Positions 9,611 to 19,454 of a stretch of DNA of 64,000 nucleotides are shown one piece after another (positions within the stretch are counted from its first letter, which is position 1; every line of letters starts with the position of its first letter). A program made the translations under genes and the position numbers. The notes under the pieces are model-generated. The model was given only the letters and a program-made list of their open reading frames with translations, did not search any database and was not told the DNA's origin. The DNA comes from Rhodospirillaceae bacterium. Lineage in GTDB: Bacteria; Pseudomonadota; Alphaproteobacteria; DSM-16000; Inquilinaceae. The stretch is taken from the NCBI GenBank assembly GCA_020638595.1, contig JACKIG010000016.1, positions 1 through 64,000 on the forward strand, given 5' to 3'.

Positions 9611-9719
9611 CGTCGCAGGCAGTCAGGCGCTTCCCCCCAATCCGGCTGCGGGCATTCGCACCCGCACGCCCACGGCCTTCAGGGATCCATGGCCAGCGCG
9701 GCAAAGCCCACGCGCCGGT

Positions 9720-11231
9720 TCAGCTTCCCATCGCAGCCTTGGCGTGCGTCCTGGTTTCGATGGCGCCGGTCAGGCCCAGTGCCCGGGCCAGGGCGTCGAG
9801 GCGCCGGGACACCGCGTCGCCGGCCAGGCTGGCCACCGGGCCGGGCAGGATCAGGCGCAGGGCCTCCGGCGACCGCTCCAGGATGGTGCTGTTCAGCAGG
9901 GTCGCCGCGCCGCCCGCCAGGGTATGGGCAAGCCGCAGGGCCAGCCCCAGCACCTCCGCCTGGCGCCGCCCCCGGTCCGGCAGCACGGCCAGCGCCGGGT
10001 GGTCGGCGGGGTCGCCGGAATAGCGGGTATAGAGGGCAGCGGCCAGGAAGGCGCGTTCCGCATGCTCGATGCCCAGCAGCGGCAACCGCAGGGCCCAGGT
10101 CAGCGCGTGATCGGCCCGATAGTCCGGATGCTCCGCCCAGCAGCAGTCGCTGATCAGGCAGGTGGCGCGCCGCAGGCGGTCGGGTGGTCCGTCCTCGCCG
10201 GCAAAGACCGGTGCGGTCCAGTCGACAATCAGCTCCGCATGGCCGAACCGGTCCAGCCGGCGGGCGACGTCCAGGCATCCTTCGATCAGCGGGTCGCGCA
10301 CCTGGTCCGCCAACGGCAGCAGGTCGTACAGGTGCCCTTCGCGCAGTCCCAGGGCGGAAAAGACGATATCCTCCGGCTTCAGGACGCCGATCAGCCGTTC
10401 CAGCACCAGGGCCGCGGCCGGCAGCGTTTCCAGCCGCCGCTTCGACACGCCGGCCAGTTTCGCCAGGGAAGCCTTGCGCTGGCGGGCGATCAGGGCCGCA
10501 ACTTCCGTCATTTCCGCGGTCGGCGCGGTGTACTGGTGGATCAGGTGCAGCGGGTAGTCGTGCCGTTCCATGTGGACACGGGCAAGCGAACGCCAGCTGC
10601 CGCCAACCGCGTAGAGGCGCCGGCCGCGGTATCGTTCCAGCCAGCCCGCCCGACCCAGCGTCGCATCGACCGACTTCTGCCGGTCGCCGATCGCGCCCCC
10701 GCCGCCTTCGCCCATCAGGCGCAGCGGTCCCAGCGGCAGCGTGTCCTGTTCCTCGATCCCGGCGGGTGCCAGCCCCACCAGCTCCAGCGAGCCGCCGCCG
10801 AGGTCGCCGACCACGCCCTCAGCATCGGGGATGCCGCAATGTACGCCCAGCGCGGCAAGGCGCCCTTCCTCTGCGCCGCTGACCACCGAGACCTCGAAGC
10901 CGCACCGCCGGGTGATCTCGTTGGCGAAGCCCGGGCCGTCTTCGGCATCGCGCACAGCGGCCGTGGCCAGCACGTCCACATGGCTCACGCCCATGCCGGC
11001 CAGCAGGCAGGCGAACCGGTCCAGGTTGTCCAGGGCCTGGGCGACGCCCTGGGGGCTCAGGCGCCCAGTCTGCGACAGGTCGCGTCCAAGACCGCACAGC
11101 ACCTTTTCGTTGAACACCGGCTGGGGCGAGCGGCCCAGGCGCTGATAGACTACCAGCCGGATCGAGTTGGACCCGATATCGATGACCGCGATCCGCTGAT
11201 CGCGGGCAAGGGCCACGGGCGCGTGCCGCAC
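9720..11231 (-). CDS. ppx: Exopolyphosphatase / Ppx-GppA phosphatase
   Basis: A 503-residue protein of the ASKHA fold that removes phosphate from the ends of polyphosphate or hydrolyses pppGpp. The hallmark phosphate loop IDIGSNSIRLVVY lies at residues 17-29, followed by LATAAVRDAEDG and the second phosphate motif GDLGGGSLEL. An HD-like helical C-terminal region is present. The predicted start is GTG with a GAGAGGG site upstream. The gene begins 20 bases after ppk, giving a ppk-ppx operon that makes and breaks polyphosphate. Confidence 0.92.
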   Translation of the reverse strand: MRHAPVALARDQRIAVIDIGSNSIRLVVYQRLGRSPQPVFNEKVLCGLGRDLSQTGRLSPQGVAQALDNLDRFACLLAGMGVSHVDVLATAAVRDAEDGPGFANEITRRCGFEVSVVSGAEEGRLAALGVHCGIPDAEGVVGDLGGGSLELVGLAPAGIEEQDTLPLGPLRLMGEGGGGAIGDRQKSVDATLGRAGWLERYRGRRLYAVGGSWRSLARVHMERHDYPLHLIHQYTAPTAEMTEVAALIARQRKASLAKLAGVSKRRLETLPAAALVLERLIGVLKPEDIVFSALGLREGHLYDLLPLADQVRDPLIEGCLDVARRLDRFGHAELIVDWTAPVFAGEDGPPDRLRRATCLISDCCWAEHPDYRADHALTWALRLPLLGIEHAERAFLAAALYTRYSGDPADHPALAVLPDRGRRQAEVLGLALRLAHTLAGGAATLLNSTILERSPEALRLILPGPVASLAGDAVSRRLDALARALGLTGAIETRTHAKAAMGS

Positions 11232-11251
11232 CGTTGGAATGCCCTCTCGTT

Positions 11252-13462
11252 TCAGTCCGGCGACCGCCTCGGGATCGCCGGAACATCGCCGTGCTCGCGG
11301 AACGTGGTGCCGCGGCCCGACAGGCTTGGGTTCGTCATCAGATAGGTATGGGCGCTGAAGTCGCCCTCCCGGCTATCAAGGCGATGGTACTGCCCGTTGC
11401 CGGACAAAATCCATGTATTGGTTCGGTCCGCCAGATTGGCCGCCATGATCTGCTCCAGCACCTGGCGGCGGACAGTCGCGTTTTCCATCGGGACCAGCGT
11501 TTCGATCCGTGCGTCGAGATTGCGCGACATCCAGTCGGCGGACGAGATGTAGATCGCCGCATGCGGCGACGGCAGCGGATGGCCGTTGGCGAAGCAGACG
11601 ATGCGGGCATGTTCCAGGAACCGGCCGACGATACTGCGGACCCGGATACGTTCCGACATGCCGGGAATGCCGGGCTTGAGGCAGCAGATACCGCGCACGA
11701 TCAGCTCGATATCGACCCCGGCGCCCGACGCCTCGTACAGCAGGTCGATGATCTGGCCGTCGACCAGCGAATTGACCTTGGCCCAGATCTGGGCCGGCAG
11801 TCCGGCCTTGGCGTTCTCGATCTCGCGGCGGATGTTGGCGGTCAGCGTCTCACGCAGATAGAGCGGCGCGACCGACATCTTCTCCAGCGCCCGCGGCGTG
11901 GCATAGCCGGTCATGTAGTTGAACACCGCCCCGGCATCCCGGCACAGCGCCGGATCGCAGGTGAAGAAGCTGAGGTCGGTATAGATGCGCGCCGTGATCG
12001 GATGATAGTTGCCGGTGCCGTAGTGCACATAGCTGCGCATGCTGCCGGATTCGCGGCGCACGATCAGCGAAATCTTGGCGTGGGTCTTCAGGTTCAGGAA
12101 CCCGAAGACGACCTGCGCGCCCGCGCGTTCCAGATCCCGCGCCCAGCGGATGTTCGCCTCCTCGTCGAAGCGGGCCTTCAGCTCCACCATGGCGGTGACG
12201 GACTTGCCCGCCTCCGCCGCCTCGATCAGCGCCGCGACGATCGGGGAGTCTGCCGACGTGCGGTACAGGGTCTGCTTGATGGCGACGACATCGGGATCGA
12301 CGGCGGCCTGCTGAAGGAACTGGATGACGACGTCGAAGCTCTCGTAGGGATGATGGACGATCAGGTCCTTCGCCCGGATCGCGCCGAAACAGTCGCCGCC
12401 GAAATCGCGGATGCGCTGCGGGAACCGCGGCGTGTACGGCGGGAACAGCAGGTCCGGGCGGTCGTTGACGATCACGCGCTTGGTGTCGACCAGCCCGATC
12501 AGACCCTCCAGGGGGAAGACGTCGTCCTCCGACACGCGCAGCTGCTTGCGCACGAAGTCGCCCAATCCGCTGGGCATCGTCGCGTTGACGGTCAGGCGGA
12601 TGACCACGCCGCGCCGCCGCCGCTTCAGCGCCGTCTCGAAGGTCTTGACTAGGTCTTCGGCCTCTTCGTCGATCTCCACCTCGCTGTCGCGGATGACCCG
12701 GAAGACCCCGTGATCGTTGGTGTGGAAGCCGGGGAACAGCCGATCCATGAACATCAGGATCAGGTCTTCGATCAGGAAGAAGCGGATTTCGGAGCCGGGC
12801 AGGCGCAGCATGCGCGGCAACAGGGCCGGCACCGGTACGATGGCCTTCAGCTCCCGCCCTTCCTTGCGGTTCTCCAGCTGCAAGGCGACGCAGAACCCGA
12901 GATTGGGGATGAACGGGAACGGGTGCGCCGGATCGATGGCCAGCGGCGTCAGCACCGGGAAGACGTCGTCCAGGAACTTGCGCTCCAGCCACGCGCATTC
13001 GTCGGCCGTGACCTCTTCGCGGTCCAGGACCGCGATCCCCTCCGACCGCAGCTCCACCAGCAGGTTGCGCCAGCATGCCTGCTGGTCGGCCATCAGGGCA
13101 TTGACCCGCTCGGAAATCGCCACCAGCTGCTGGGCCGGCGTCAGGCCGTCCTGGCTTGCCTGGCTGACGCCGAGGCTGACCTGCGCCTTCAGCCCGGCCA
13201 CGCGCACCATGTAGAACTCGTCCAGGTTACTGGCCGAGATCGACAGGAAGCGGACGCGCTCAAGCAGCGGATGATGGGGATTGTAGGCTTCGTCCAGCAC
13301 GCGCTGATTGAATGCTAGCCAAGACAGTTCCCGGTTGATGAAGCGGTCCGAGGAGTGCCGATCGATGGCCGGCAGGGTCTCGGGCACCGGGAGAGCGGCC
13401 GGCTCAAGCGATTCCACCGGCTCCATTTCCGCTGGCGCCGTGCTGTTCTTCAGCCGTGTCAT
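11252..13462 (-). CDS. ppk1: Polyphosphate kinase 1
   Basis: A 736-residue enzyme that polymerises ATP gamma-phosphate into polyphosphate. It has the N-terminal helical domain (FINRELSWLAFNQRVL), the head domain, and two phospholipase-D-like catalytic domains. The autophosphorylation His lies in HYGTGNYHP, and a second conserved His-containing region and basic patch (YISSADWMSRNLDARIE) follow. The start MTRLKNST was preferred over a longer in-frame ATG, since the added residues are unlike PPK1; the ribosome site is weak. It is followed by ppx and divergent from the SixA-like gene. Confidence 0.95.
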   Translation of the reverse strand: MTRLKNSTAPAEMEPVESLEPAALPVPETLPAIDRHSSDRFINRELSWLAFNQRVLDEAYNPHHPLLERVRFLSISASNLDEFYMVRVAGLKAQVSLGVSQASQDGLTPAQQLVAISERVNALMADQQACWRNLLVELRSEGIAVLDREEVTADECAWLERKFLDDVFPVLTPLAIDPAHPFPFIPNLGFCVALQLENRKEGRELKAIVPVPALLPRMLRLPGSEIRFFLIEDLILMFMDRLFPGFHTNDHGVFRVIRDSEVEIDEEAEDLVKTFETALKRRRRGVVIRLTVNATMPSGLGDFVRKQLRVSEDDVFPLEGLIGLVDTKRVIVNDRPDLLFPPYTPRFPQRIRDFGGDCFGAIRAKDLIVHHPYESFDVVIQFLQQAAVDPDVVAIKQTLYRTSADSPIVAALIEAAEAGKSVTAMVELKARFDEEANIRWARDLERAGAQVVFGFLNLKTHAKISLIVRRESGSMRSYVHYGTGNYHPITARIYTDLSFFTCDPALCRDAGAVFNYMTGYATPRALEKMSVAPLYLRETLTANIRREIENAKAGLPAQIWAKVNSLVDGQIIDLLYEASGAGVDIELIVRGICCLKPGIPGMSERIRVRSIVGRFLEHARIVCFANGHPLPSPHAAIYISSADWMSRNLDARIETLVPMENATVRRQVLEQIMAANLADRTNTWILSGNGQYHRLDSREGDFSAHTYLMTNPSLSGRGTTFREHGDVPAIPRRSPD

Positions 13463-13632
13463 GACACACTTGACCCAGACTGGCGGCCCGTTGGCTCGGT
13501 TCCGGGCCATATATACATGTTTGCCGTAGGCCGTCATCACGTTTAATGATGCCGCCTGCGCCGACTCGTGGGCCCTGCGCCCAGGATCGCGGCGCGCGTA
13601 CGCCCGCCCGAATTGCCCGGTTCGCTTTCTCG

Positions 13633-14148
13633 ATGAAGACGCTCATCCTGCTGCGCCACGCCAAGTCGAGCTGGGATCATACCGAGCTGGCCGACCACGA
13701 CCGGCCGCTGGGTCCGCGGGGCGAGCGCGCTTCGCTGGTCATGGGCCGCTACATGGTCCAATCCAACCTGCTGCCGGACCTGATCCTGTGTTCCAGTGCG
13801 CAGCGGGCGATGGATACCTGCACGCTGGTGCTCACCCAGTGGCCGCAGACGCCACCGATCGAATACGACCGCGATCTCTACCTGTCGGGGGAACGGGCCA
13901 TCCGCCGGCGCATCGGCGCGGTGGACAATGCGGTGGAGCGGCTGCTCGTCATCGGCCACAACCCGGACTTGCAGAACCTGACGGTGGCGCTGGCCGCGGG
14001 CGTCAACGCGCCGCTGAAGCGCGAGGCGCGCGAACACTTCCCGACGGGCTCGCTCGCCATCGTCCGCTTCCCCATCGACGACTGGTACAAGGTGCTGTCG
14101 ACACAGGGCACCTTGTGCGAGCTGACCGCGCCGCGCAGCCTCGTATAG
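13633..14148 (+). CDS. SixA-like histidine phosphatase
   Basis: A 171-residue member of the histidine phosphatase (phosphoglycerate-mutase-like) superfamily. The catalytic motif LLRHAKSSW places the nucleophilic His at residue 9; a second basic motif and VIGHNPDL carry the second catalytic His. The C-terminus binds the substrate side. E. coli SixA dephosphorylates phosphohistidine proteins; the substrate here is unknown. It is transcribed away from ppk1 and convergent with hda. Confidence 0.86.
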   Translation: MKTLILLRHAKSSWDHTELADHDRPLGPRGERASLVMGRYMVQSNLLPDLILCSSAQRAMDTCTLVLTQWPQTPPIEYDRDLYLSGERAIRRRIGAVDNAVERLLVIGHNPDLQNLTVALAAGVNAPLKREAREHFPTGSLAIVRFPIDDWYKVLSTQGTLCELTAPRSLV

Positions 14149-14199
14149 ACGGATCTGGATCCGGGCACGGGCGGTGCGGACGGCCCCTTGGGTCCCTCG

Positions 14200-14913
14200 C
14201 TATCCGATGGCCGGATCCCCGCGGTCCCCGGGCCGCCAGTGGCGGCTGACCAGCGCCAGGGTGATCGACCGGCGCAGGCGCAGGCTCAGCGCGTCGATCT
14301 CGTCGACGGCCCGTTCGGCCGCCGGAAAACTGCGTTCGATCCGCCCGGCGACATAGCCGATGACATCGCCCGGGACGCGCAGCTGCCGGTCGGCAAACAG
14401 CTTGGCCAGGACAACGGCCAGCAGCGTGTCGTCGGGCGCCGTCAGCGCCACGGCCGGCGCCGCCCTCAGGCGCGACGCCAGATCCGCCAGATCCAGCCGC
14501 CAGTGCGCCGGCGGCCGTCCGGCGGTCAGCAGCATGGTCCCGCGCCGTTCCGCCACCGCATTGTACAGGTGCAGAAGCGCGCGTTCGCCATCGGGGTTTC
14601 CGACGACGCGGTCCGCATCGTCGATGCCGATGCGGGCCTCGCGATCCCCCAGCCAGCGGCCGGGATCGCCTGCTTCCCCCTGCCCCAGTGCCGTGCCGTC
14701 AATGCCGGATGCCTGCGCGCGGCGGCACCAGACGGCCAGCAGATGCGATTTGCCCGCGCCGCGCGGCCCATGGATCACGATGGCCGGTCCGGGCCAGTCC
14801 GGCCACCGGTCCACCCAGGCGGATGCTTCGCGGTTGCTCTCGGTCACGAGGAAGTCTTCCGGCGCGAAGGAGGGCCAGCGTCCCAGATCCAGAGGCAGCT
14901 GTCGTGCCTGCAT
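14200..14913 (-). CDS. hda: Hda-type DnaA-related regulator
   Basis: A 237-residue AAA+ protein that with the sliding clamp promotes ATP hydrolysis by DnaA to limit re-initiation. The clamp-binding hexapeptide QLPLDL is at residues 5-10, Walker A GPRGAGKSH at about 49-57, and Walker B-like IGIDDADR and sensor regions follow. The DnaA DNA-binding domain IV is absent, as expected. It starts six bases downstream of the permease gene, suggesting co-transcription. In Caulobacter the equivalent HdaA is clamp dependent. Confidence 0.9.
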   Translation of the reverse strand: MQARQLPLDLGRWPSFAPEDFLVTESNREASAWVDRWPDWPGPAIVIHGPRGAGKSHLLAVWCRRAQASGIDGTALGQGEAGDPGRWLGDREARIGIDDADRVVGNPDGERALLHLYNAVAERRGTMLLTAGRPPAHWRLDLADLASRLRAAPAVALTAPDDTLLAVVLAKLFADRQLRVPGDVIGYVAGRIERSFPAAERAVDEIDALSLRLRRSITLALVSRHWRPGDRGDPAIG

Positions 14914-14919
14914 CCCGCC

Positions 14920-16053
14920 CTACGCCGCCCCGTCCAGGTCCGGCGGCAACGTGGCCGCTTCGCCCTGGCTTTCGGGCGCGGCCTCCGCCATGCCCCCGTG
15001 GAAATAGTGGCTGGCGCGATAGCGCTCCAGCCCGAAGCGCACCAGCACCCCGATCACCGCGGCCACCGGGACGGCCAGCAGGACGCCGGTGAACCCGAAC
15101 AGGCTGCCGCCGGCCAAGAGGGCGAACATCACCCAGACCGGATGCAGGCCCACGCTTTCGCCGACCAGCTTGGGCGTCAGGATGTTGCCTTCCACCGCCT
15201 GGCCGATGACGAAGATGGCGATCACGATCCCCCGTTGCGTCCAGCCGTCGAACTGGACCAGTGCGATGCCGGCGGACACGAGAAAGCCGCCGATCGACCC
15301 GACGAACGGCACGAACGACAGCAGCCCCGCCCCGAGGCCCACCAGCACCGCGAAGTTCAGCCCCGCGGCCGTCAGGGCAATGGCGTAGAACACGCCCAGG
15401 ACGACGCACACCAGCCCCTGGCCGCGCACGAAGGCCGACAGCGTCCGGTCGACCTGCCGTACGAGCCCGCGGATGGTCGGCGCCGACGGACGCGGCAGGT
15501 ATCCGTCGAGCTTGGCGACCATGCGGTCCCAGTCGCGCAGCAGGTAGAAGGCGACAACGGGCGTGATGACCAGCAGCGAAATCAGGTCGATCACGGCGGT
15601 GCCGCTGCGCCAGATGCCTTCCAGCACGGCCTGTACCCAGCCCATGGCGTCACCGCCGTACTCGCCGATCAGGGCTTGCAGATCCTCCGAATCCTGGCCC
15701 AGCAGGTCCGTCAGCTGCTGCATCAGCGGCGCCAGCCTCTCTTCCAGCCCGTCGCGGTACCGCGGCCAGTCGGCAGCGAACGCCATGATCTGGGACTGGA
15801 TGATCGGCACCAGGATCAGCAGGAACAGCACGAAGGCGAACGCAAACGCCAGCAGCACCAGCGTGGTCGCCGCCCAGCGCGGTAGCCGCACCCTCTCCAA
15901 CCGGTCAACCACGGGATCCAGGAAATAGGCGATGGCCATGCCGGCCAGGAAGGGCAGCAGCACACCCTTCAGCACCCACAGCGCCAGCCCGAAGACGGCA
16001 AGCCCGATAAGCCAGAACCGGAGATGATCGCGCGCAGCCATCGGCGCCGCCAT
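14920..16053 (-). CDS. AI-2E/PerM-family transporter
   Basis: A 377-residue inner-membrane protein with an N-terminal pair of transmembrane helices (about 10-60), a soluble loop, and a cluster of C-terminal helices including the GLLSFVPFVGSIGG region characteristic of the AI-2E (PerM/TqsA) family. A charged C-terminal tail follows the last helix. Substrates in this family vary (autoinducer-2 in TqsA, Na+/H+ in some) and cannot be predicted here. It sits directly upstream of hda, an arrangement common in alphaproteobacteria. Confidence 0.85.
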   Translation of the reverse strand: MAAPMAARDHLRFWLIGLAVFGLALWVLKGVLLPFLAGMAIAYFLDPVVDRLERVRLPRWAATTLVLLAFAFAFVLFLLILVPIIQSQIMAFAADWPRYRDGLEERLAPLMQQLTDLLGQDSEDLQALIGEYGGDAMGWVQAVLEGIWRSGTAVIDLISLLVITPVVAFYLLRDWDRMVAKLDGYLPRPSAPTIRGLVRQVDRTLSAFVRGQGLVCVVLGVFYAIALTAAGLNFAVLVGLGAGLLSFVPFVGSIGGFLVSAGIALVQFDGWTQRGIVIAIFVIGQAVEGNILTPKLVGESVGLHPVWVMFALLAGGSLFGFTGVLLAVPVAAVIGVLVRFGLERYRASHYFHGGMAEAAPESQGEAATLPPDLDGAA

Positions 16054-16074
16054 TGCCAGGGGTGATGCGTGCCC

Positions 16075-17307
16075 CTAGCGGGCCAGCTGAAGTTGCGATC
16101 CGACGGCACCGGAGGTCAGGACCAGCCCCTGTTCGGACAGGGATTGCGCCAGTTCCAGTTCGCTGCCGACATAGGCGATCTCGATCTCCACCACATCCGC
16201 CGACAGCCGGCGCACGCTGGCCCCGCTGACCAGGGGGTTGGTGGCCAGAAGGCCGCGGATGTCGAACCAGTCCTGCGGCCGCCGCAGCATCACGCGCACG
16301 GGCATGCGCGTGCCGGCCGTGCCGGCGCCGATGGGCTGCAGCTGCGGCACCGGCCCGGCGGCCGATTCGCGTTCCGGCTCGGCAACGGTGCCGGCCAGGC
16401 GCCTGAGGACACCGCGGGCGGCCTCCTCCAGCACATCCCGGTCGGCCGGATCGCCGGCGATGGAGAAGCGCTCCCCGGCGTCCGCGCCGGTTTCGGGGCG
16501 GAACAGCGTCACAGACACCGCGTCGCTGCCGGGTTCGGCCAGGGCAACGACGGCGCCGGCCGCGCCATACCGCTGCACCATGCCGGCGATCGCGGGACCG
16601 TCGACGAACAGGGCCTGTTGCGGCGTCAGGCCGGCCACATCCTCCAGATCGCCATACGGCACCTGGAAGGCCGGCAGGTCGTCATCCGCCTCGAAGTCGG
16701 ACCACGTGGCCAGCCAGGGATTGGGATCGTCCCACAGCCGGACCATGACGCCGTCGCGCCAGACGGGCACGACCAGCACCGCATCCGTCTGCACCACGGC
16801 CGGTTCCTGCGGCTCTGCCTCCGGCTCCGATTCGGGTGCGGGCTCGTCGTCCGCCGTCACCGCGGCCACGTCGGCGGACGGCTCCACATAGGCGATGCCT
16901 CGATCACGGAACAGCGCGCGCACCGCCTCGGGCCTGAAGCGGAAGGCGAGCCGGCCGATATACTGCCCGGGGGCCGTACGCTCCTCCTGTACCCGCATGC
17001 TCAGCAGCAGGTTTGCCTGCTCCGCCGCCGAAATGCTGTCGATGGACACCTGGCCGGCGACGCCGAGACGCTCCAACAGCGTCGCAAGCGCCTGGCGCTG
17101 CCCCTGGGCGAAGGCCTGGTCGCGGGCCGCTGCGCGGTCGGCCGCCTCCACGTTCACGTCGACATCCGACACCGTGTAGGGATCGTCCGCCGGCCCCGCG
17201 GCGTCCTGGGCCCGGACGTCCGCGGGCCAAACGGCCAGGGCCACGGCCAGCAGACAGGCCGCAATCGCGCCCGCGGCTTTCGCGGAGACACCTCGGCAGA
17301 GCCTCAT
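16075..17307 (-). CDS. DUF2066 secreted protein
   Basis: A 410-residue exported protein of unknown function. The start MRLCRGVSAK has GGGAG upstream; a signal peptide runs to about residue 34 (WPADVRAQ). The mature protein begins with the DUF2066 signature (VDVNVEAADRAAARDQAF, QALATLLERL). Residues about 150-165 are a Glu/Pro-rich linker (EPAPESEPEAEPQEP). It lies between purM (divergent) and the AI-2E gene, its usual neighbours in related genomes. The role is not known; periplasmic location is inferred from the signal. Confidence 0.8.
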   Translation of the reverse strand: MRLCRGVSAKAAGAIAACLLAVALAVWPADVRAQDAAGPADDPYTVSDVDVNVEAADRAAARDQAFAQGQRQALATLLERLGVAGQVSIDSISAAEQANLLLSMRVQEERTAPGQYIGRLAFRFRPEAVRALFRDRGIAYVEPSADVAAVTADDEPAPESEPEAEPQEPAVVQTDAVLVVPVWRDGVMVRLWDDPNPWLATWSDFEADDDLPAFQVPYGDLEDVAGLTPQQALFVDGPAIAGMVQRYGAAGAVVALAEPGSDAVSVTLFRPETGADAGERFSIAGDPADRDVLEEAARGVLRRLAGTVAEPERESAAGPVPQLQPIGAGTAGTRMPVRVMLRRPQDWFDIRGLLATNPLVSGASVRRLSADVVEIEIAYVGSELELAQSLSEQGLVLTSGAVGSQLQLAR

Positions 17308-17374
17308 TCGCAATCTCCCGTCCAATCGTCTACTCTCCGCGCGTCAACTATAGCCCAGCGGGCCGACCCTTGCC

Positions 17375-18466
17375 ATGAACACCCCCGAGCGCACGGTACC
17401 ACCCCAGGATGCCGAACCATACCGGCAGGCCGGTGTCGATATTGCGGCAGGCGCCTCGCTGGTGGACGCCATCAAGCCGCTGGCCGCCTCCACGGTCCGC
17501 GCGGGCTGCATGGGCGGCCTCGGCGGCTTCGGCGGCCTGTTCGACCTGAAGGCCTGCGGCTACCGCGACCCGGTACTGGTGGCCGCCACCGACGGCGTCG
17601 GCACCAAGCTGAAGCTCGCCATCGCCACCGGCCACCATGACGGCGTGGGGATCGACCTGGTCGCCATGTGCGTCAACGACCTGGTGGTCCAGGGGGCGGA
17701 GCCGCTGTTCTTCCTCGATTATTTCGCCACCGGCAAGCTGGACACGGCCGTGGCCGAGCGAGTGATCGCCGGCATCGCCGAAGGCTGCCGGCAGGCCGGC
17801 TGCGCCCTGATCGGCGGAGAGACGGCGGAAATGCCGGGCATGTACGCACCCGGCGACTACGACCTTGCTGGCTTCGCGGTGGGCGCGGTGGAACGGGCGT
17901 CCGTCCTGACCGGCGCCGATATCCGCCCCGGCGACGTGGTGCTGGGCCTCGCCTCCCACGGCCTCCATTCCAACGGCTATTCCCTGGTGCGCAAGGTCGT
18001 TGCCGACCGCGGCGCCGCCCTGGACGCGCCCTCGCCCTTCGACAACCACCGCAGCCTGGCCGAAGCGCTGATGACGCCGACCCGCATCTATGTGGCGGGT
18101 GTGGCGCCGGCGGTGCGCGCGGGCCTGGTCAAGGGCCTGGCCCATATCACCGGCGGCGGCTTGACGGAGAACATCCCGCGTATCCTGCCGGACGGCCAGT
18201 CGGCGCGCCTTGACCCGCGATGCTGGCCGCTGCCGCCGGTGTTCGACTGGCTGGCGGCCGATGGCGGCCTGACGCCCCGGCAGATGGCAACGACGTTCAA
18301 CATGGGGCTGGGGATGGTGGCGGTCGTCGCCGCCGACCGGGCCGACGCCGCGCAGGCGGCCCTGGCCGCGGCCGGAGAGAGCGTGTGGCGCGTGGGAACG
18401 ATCGAGCCGGCGGGCGACGGCGCGCGGGTGGAGCTTGTGGGGGCTGAGACGGCATGGCCCGTGTGA
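17375..18466 (+). CDS. purM: Phosphoribosylformylglycinamidine cyclo-ligase (AIR synthetase)
   Basis: A 363-residue enzyme for step 5 of purine synthesis, closing the imidazole ring of AIR with ATP. The sequence shows YRQAGVDIAAGASLVDAIKPL, the glycine-rich GGLGGFGGLFDL, VAATDGVGTKLKLA, DLVAMCVNDL, GCALIGGETAEMPGMY and the HITGGGLTENIPRIL C-terminal motif. Length is typical. purN overlaps its last 13 bases, indicating translational coupling. Confidence 0.97.
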   Translation: MNTPERTVPPQDAEPYRQAGVDIAAGASLVDAIKPLAASTVRAGCMGGLGGFGGLFDLKACGYRDPVLVAATDGVGTKLKLAIATGHHDGVGIDLVAMCVNDLVVQGAEPLFFLDYFATGKLDTAVAERVIAGIAEGCRQAGCALIGGETAEMPGMYAPGDYDLAGFAVGAVERASVLTGADIRPGDVVLGLASHGLHSNGYSLVRKVVADRGAALDAPSPFDNHRSLAEALMTPTRIYVAGVAPAVRAGLVKGLAHITGGGLTENIPRILPDGQSARLDPRCWPLPPVFDWLAADGGLTPRQMATTFNMGLGMVAVVAADRADAAQAALAAAGESVWRVGTIEPAGDGARVELVGAETAWPV

Positions 18467-19104
18467 AGGCAGCGGTTCTGATATCGGGCCGCGGCAGCAA
18501 CCTGAAGGCGCTGATCGATGCCTGTGCGGCCCCCGGCTTCCCGGCGGAAATCGCGCTTGTCCTGTCCAACCGTGCCGAGGCCGCCGGGCTGGACTACGCG
18601 CGTGCCGCGGGCATTGCCCATGTCGTCATCGACCACCGGCAGTTCCCCGACCGCGAGGCGTTCGACGCGGCCATCGGCGCGGCCGTCGAAGCAGCCGGGG
18701 CACAGCTGATCTGCCTGGCCGGATTCATGCGCCTACTGGGACCCGTTTTCACGGAACAATGGCGCGACCGCATCCTTAATATCCATCCGTCGCTGCTGCC
18801 GGCGTTCCGCGGACTCGACACGCATGCCCGCGTGCTGGCCGCCGGCGTGCGGTTCACGGGCTGTACGGTGCACTTCGTGCGCCCCGCCATGGATGATGGT
18901 CCGATCATCGTCCAGGCGGCGGTGCCGGTGCAGCCCGACGACGACGAACAGCGCCTGGCCCAGCGGGTGCTGAGCGTCGAGCACAGGATCTTTCCTTTGG
19001 CACTGGGTTGGGCCGCGTCCGGCCGGCTGCGGGTCGACGGCAATCACGTGATCGTTGATGGTTGCCAAGAGCCGGAAGGAGTATTTATCAATCCTGCGGC
19101 CTAA
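18454..19104 (+). CDS. purN: Phosphoribosylglycinamide formyltransferase
   Basis: A 216-residue folate-dependent GAR transformylase (purine synthesis step 3). It has VLISGRGSNLKAL at the N-terminus, the catalytic Asn/His/Asp set in NIHPSLLPAFRGLDTH and VRPAMDDGPII, and a normal length. It overlaps purM by 13 bases, as in many proteobacteria. Confidence 0.96.
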   Translation: MARVKAAVLISGRGSNLKALIDACAAPGFPAEIALVLSNRAEAAGLDYARAAGIAHVVIDHRQFPDREAFDAAIGAAVEAAGAQLICLAGFMRLLGPVFTEQWRDRILNIHPSLLPAFRGLDTHARVLAAGVRFTGCTVHFVRPAMDDGPIIVQAAVPVQPDDDEQRLAQRVLSVEHRIFPLALGWAASGRLRVDGNHVIVDGCQEPEGVFINPAA

Positions 19105-19203
19105 GCGCCCGCGTCGTTCGGCCGCGAATTCGCTTGTAACGTCCCGGGCTTGTCCCTAAGTCAGGGCATCGGGCCATGGGTGTTGCAGTGCAAGAGGGCA
19201 GCA

Positions 19204-19347
19204 ATGGAAAGCCACGGCGAACGGATTCCCGACCAGGAGTTGCTGGCCACACGAGCGGCGATGTACGCATCGTTCGTGCGGTGGAGCACGTGGTCGATCG
19301 TTGGGATCGCCCTGCTCCTGATCGGCATGGCGTTGTTCCTGCTATAG
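19204..19347 (+). CDS. aa3-type cytochrome c oxidase subunit IV (small, single-helix)
   Basis: A 47-residue protein with a short polar N-terminus (MESHGERIPDQELLATR) and one transmembrane helix (about 26-46, SIVGIALLLIGMALFLL). The helper pattern RAAMYASFVRW before the helix matches the bacterial COX IV (pfam07835-type) family that associates with aa3 oxidases. The ATG at MESHGE was chosen over an upstream one because it gives the family length. It is an orphan located between purN and ndk, away from other oxidase genes. Confidence 0.75.
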   Translation: MESHGERIPDQELLATRAAMYASFVRWSTWSIVGIALLLIGMALFLL

Positions 19348-19421
19348 CGCAGGCCTCGCCCACCCTCGTCCGGCGCCGTTTGCGCAGCGGTCGAGGTTGG
19401 GCGGCGGTTGACCGGCTGCCG

Positions 19422-19443
19422 GGGCCGTCCGTGAGGACGGCCC
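19422..19443 (+). terminator. Intrinsic terminator after the COX IV gene
   Basis: The perfect 9-bp GC-rich stem GGGCCGTCC/GGACGGCCC with loop GTGA is followed by GCTTTG. The short T-run points to the plus strand. It also lies just downstream of the convergent ndk gene and could serve both. Confidence 0.75.
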
Positions 19444-19454
19444 GCTTTGAATGA

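Noticed and set aside
17308..17374. Purine riboswitch ahead of purM
   Set aside because: The gap is only 67 bases, shared with a divergent gene, and no riboswitch core is visible.
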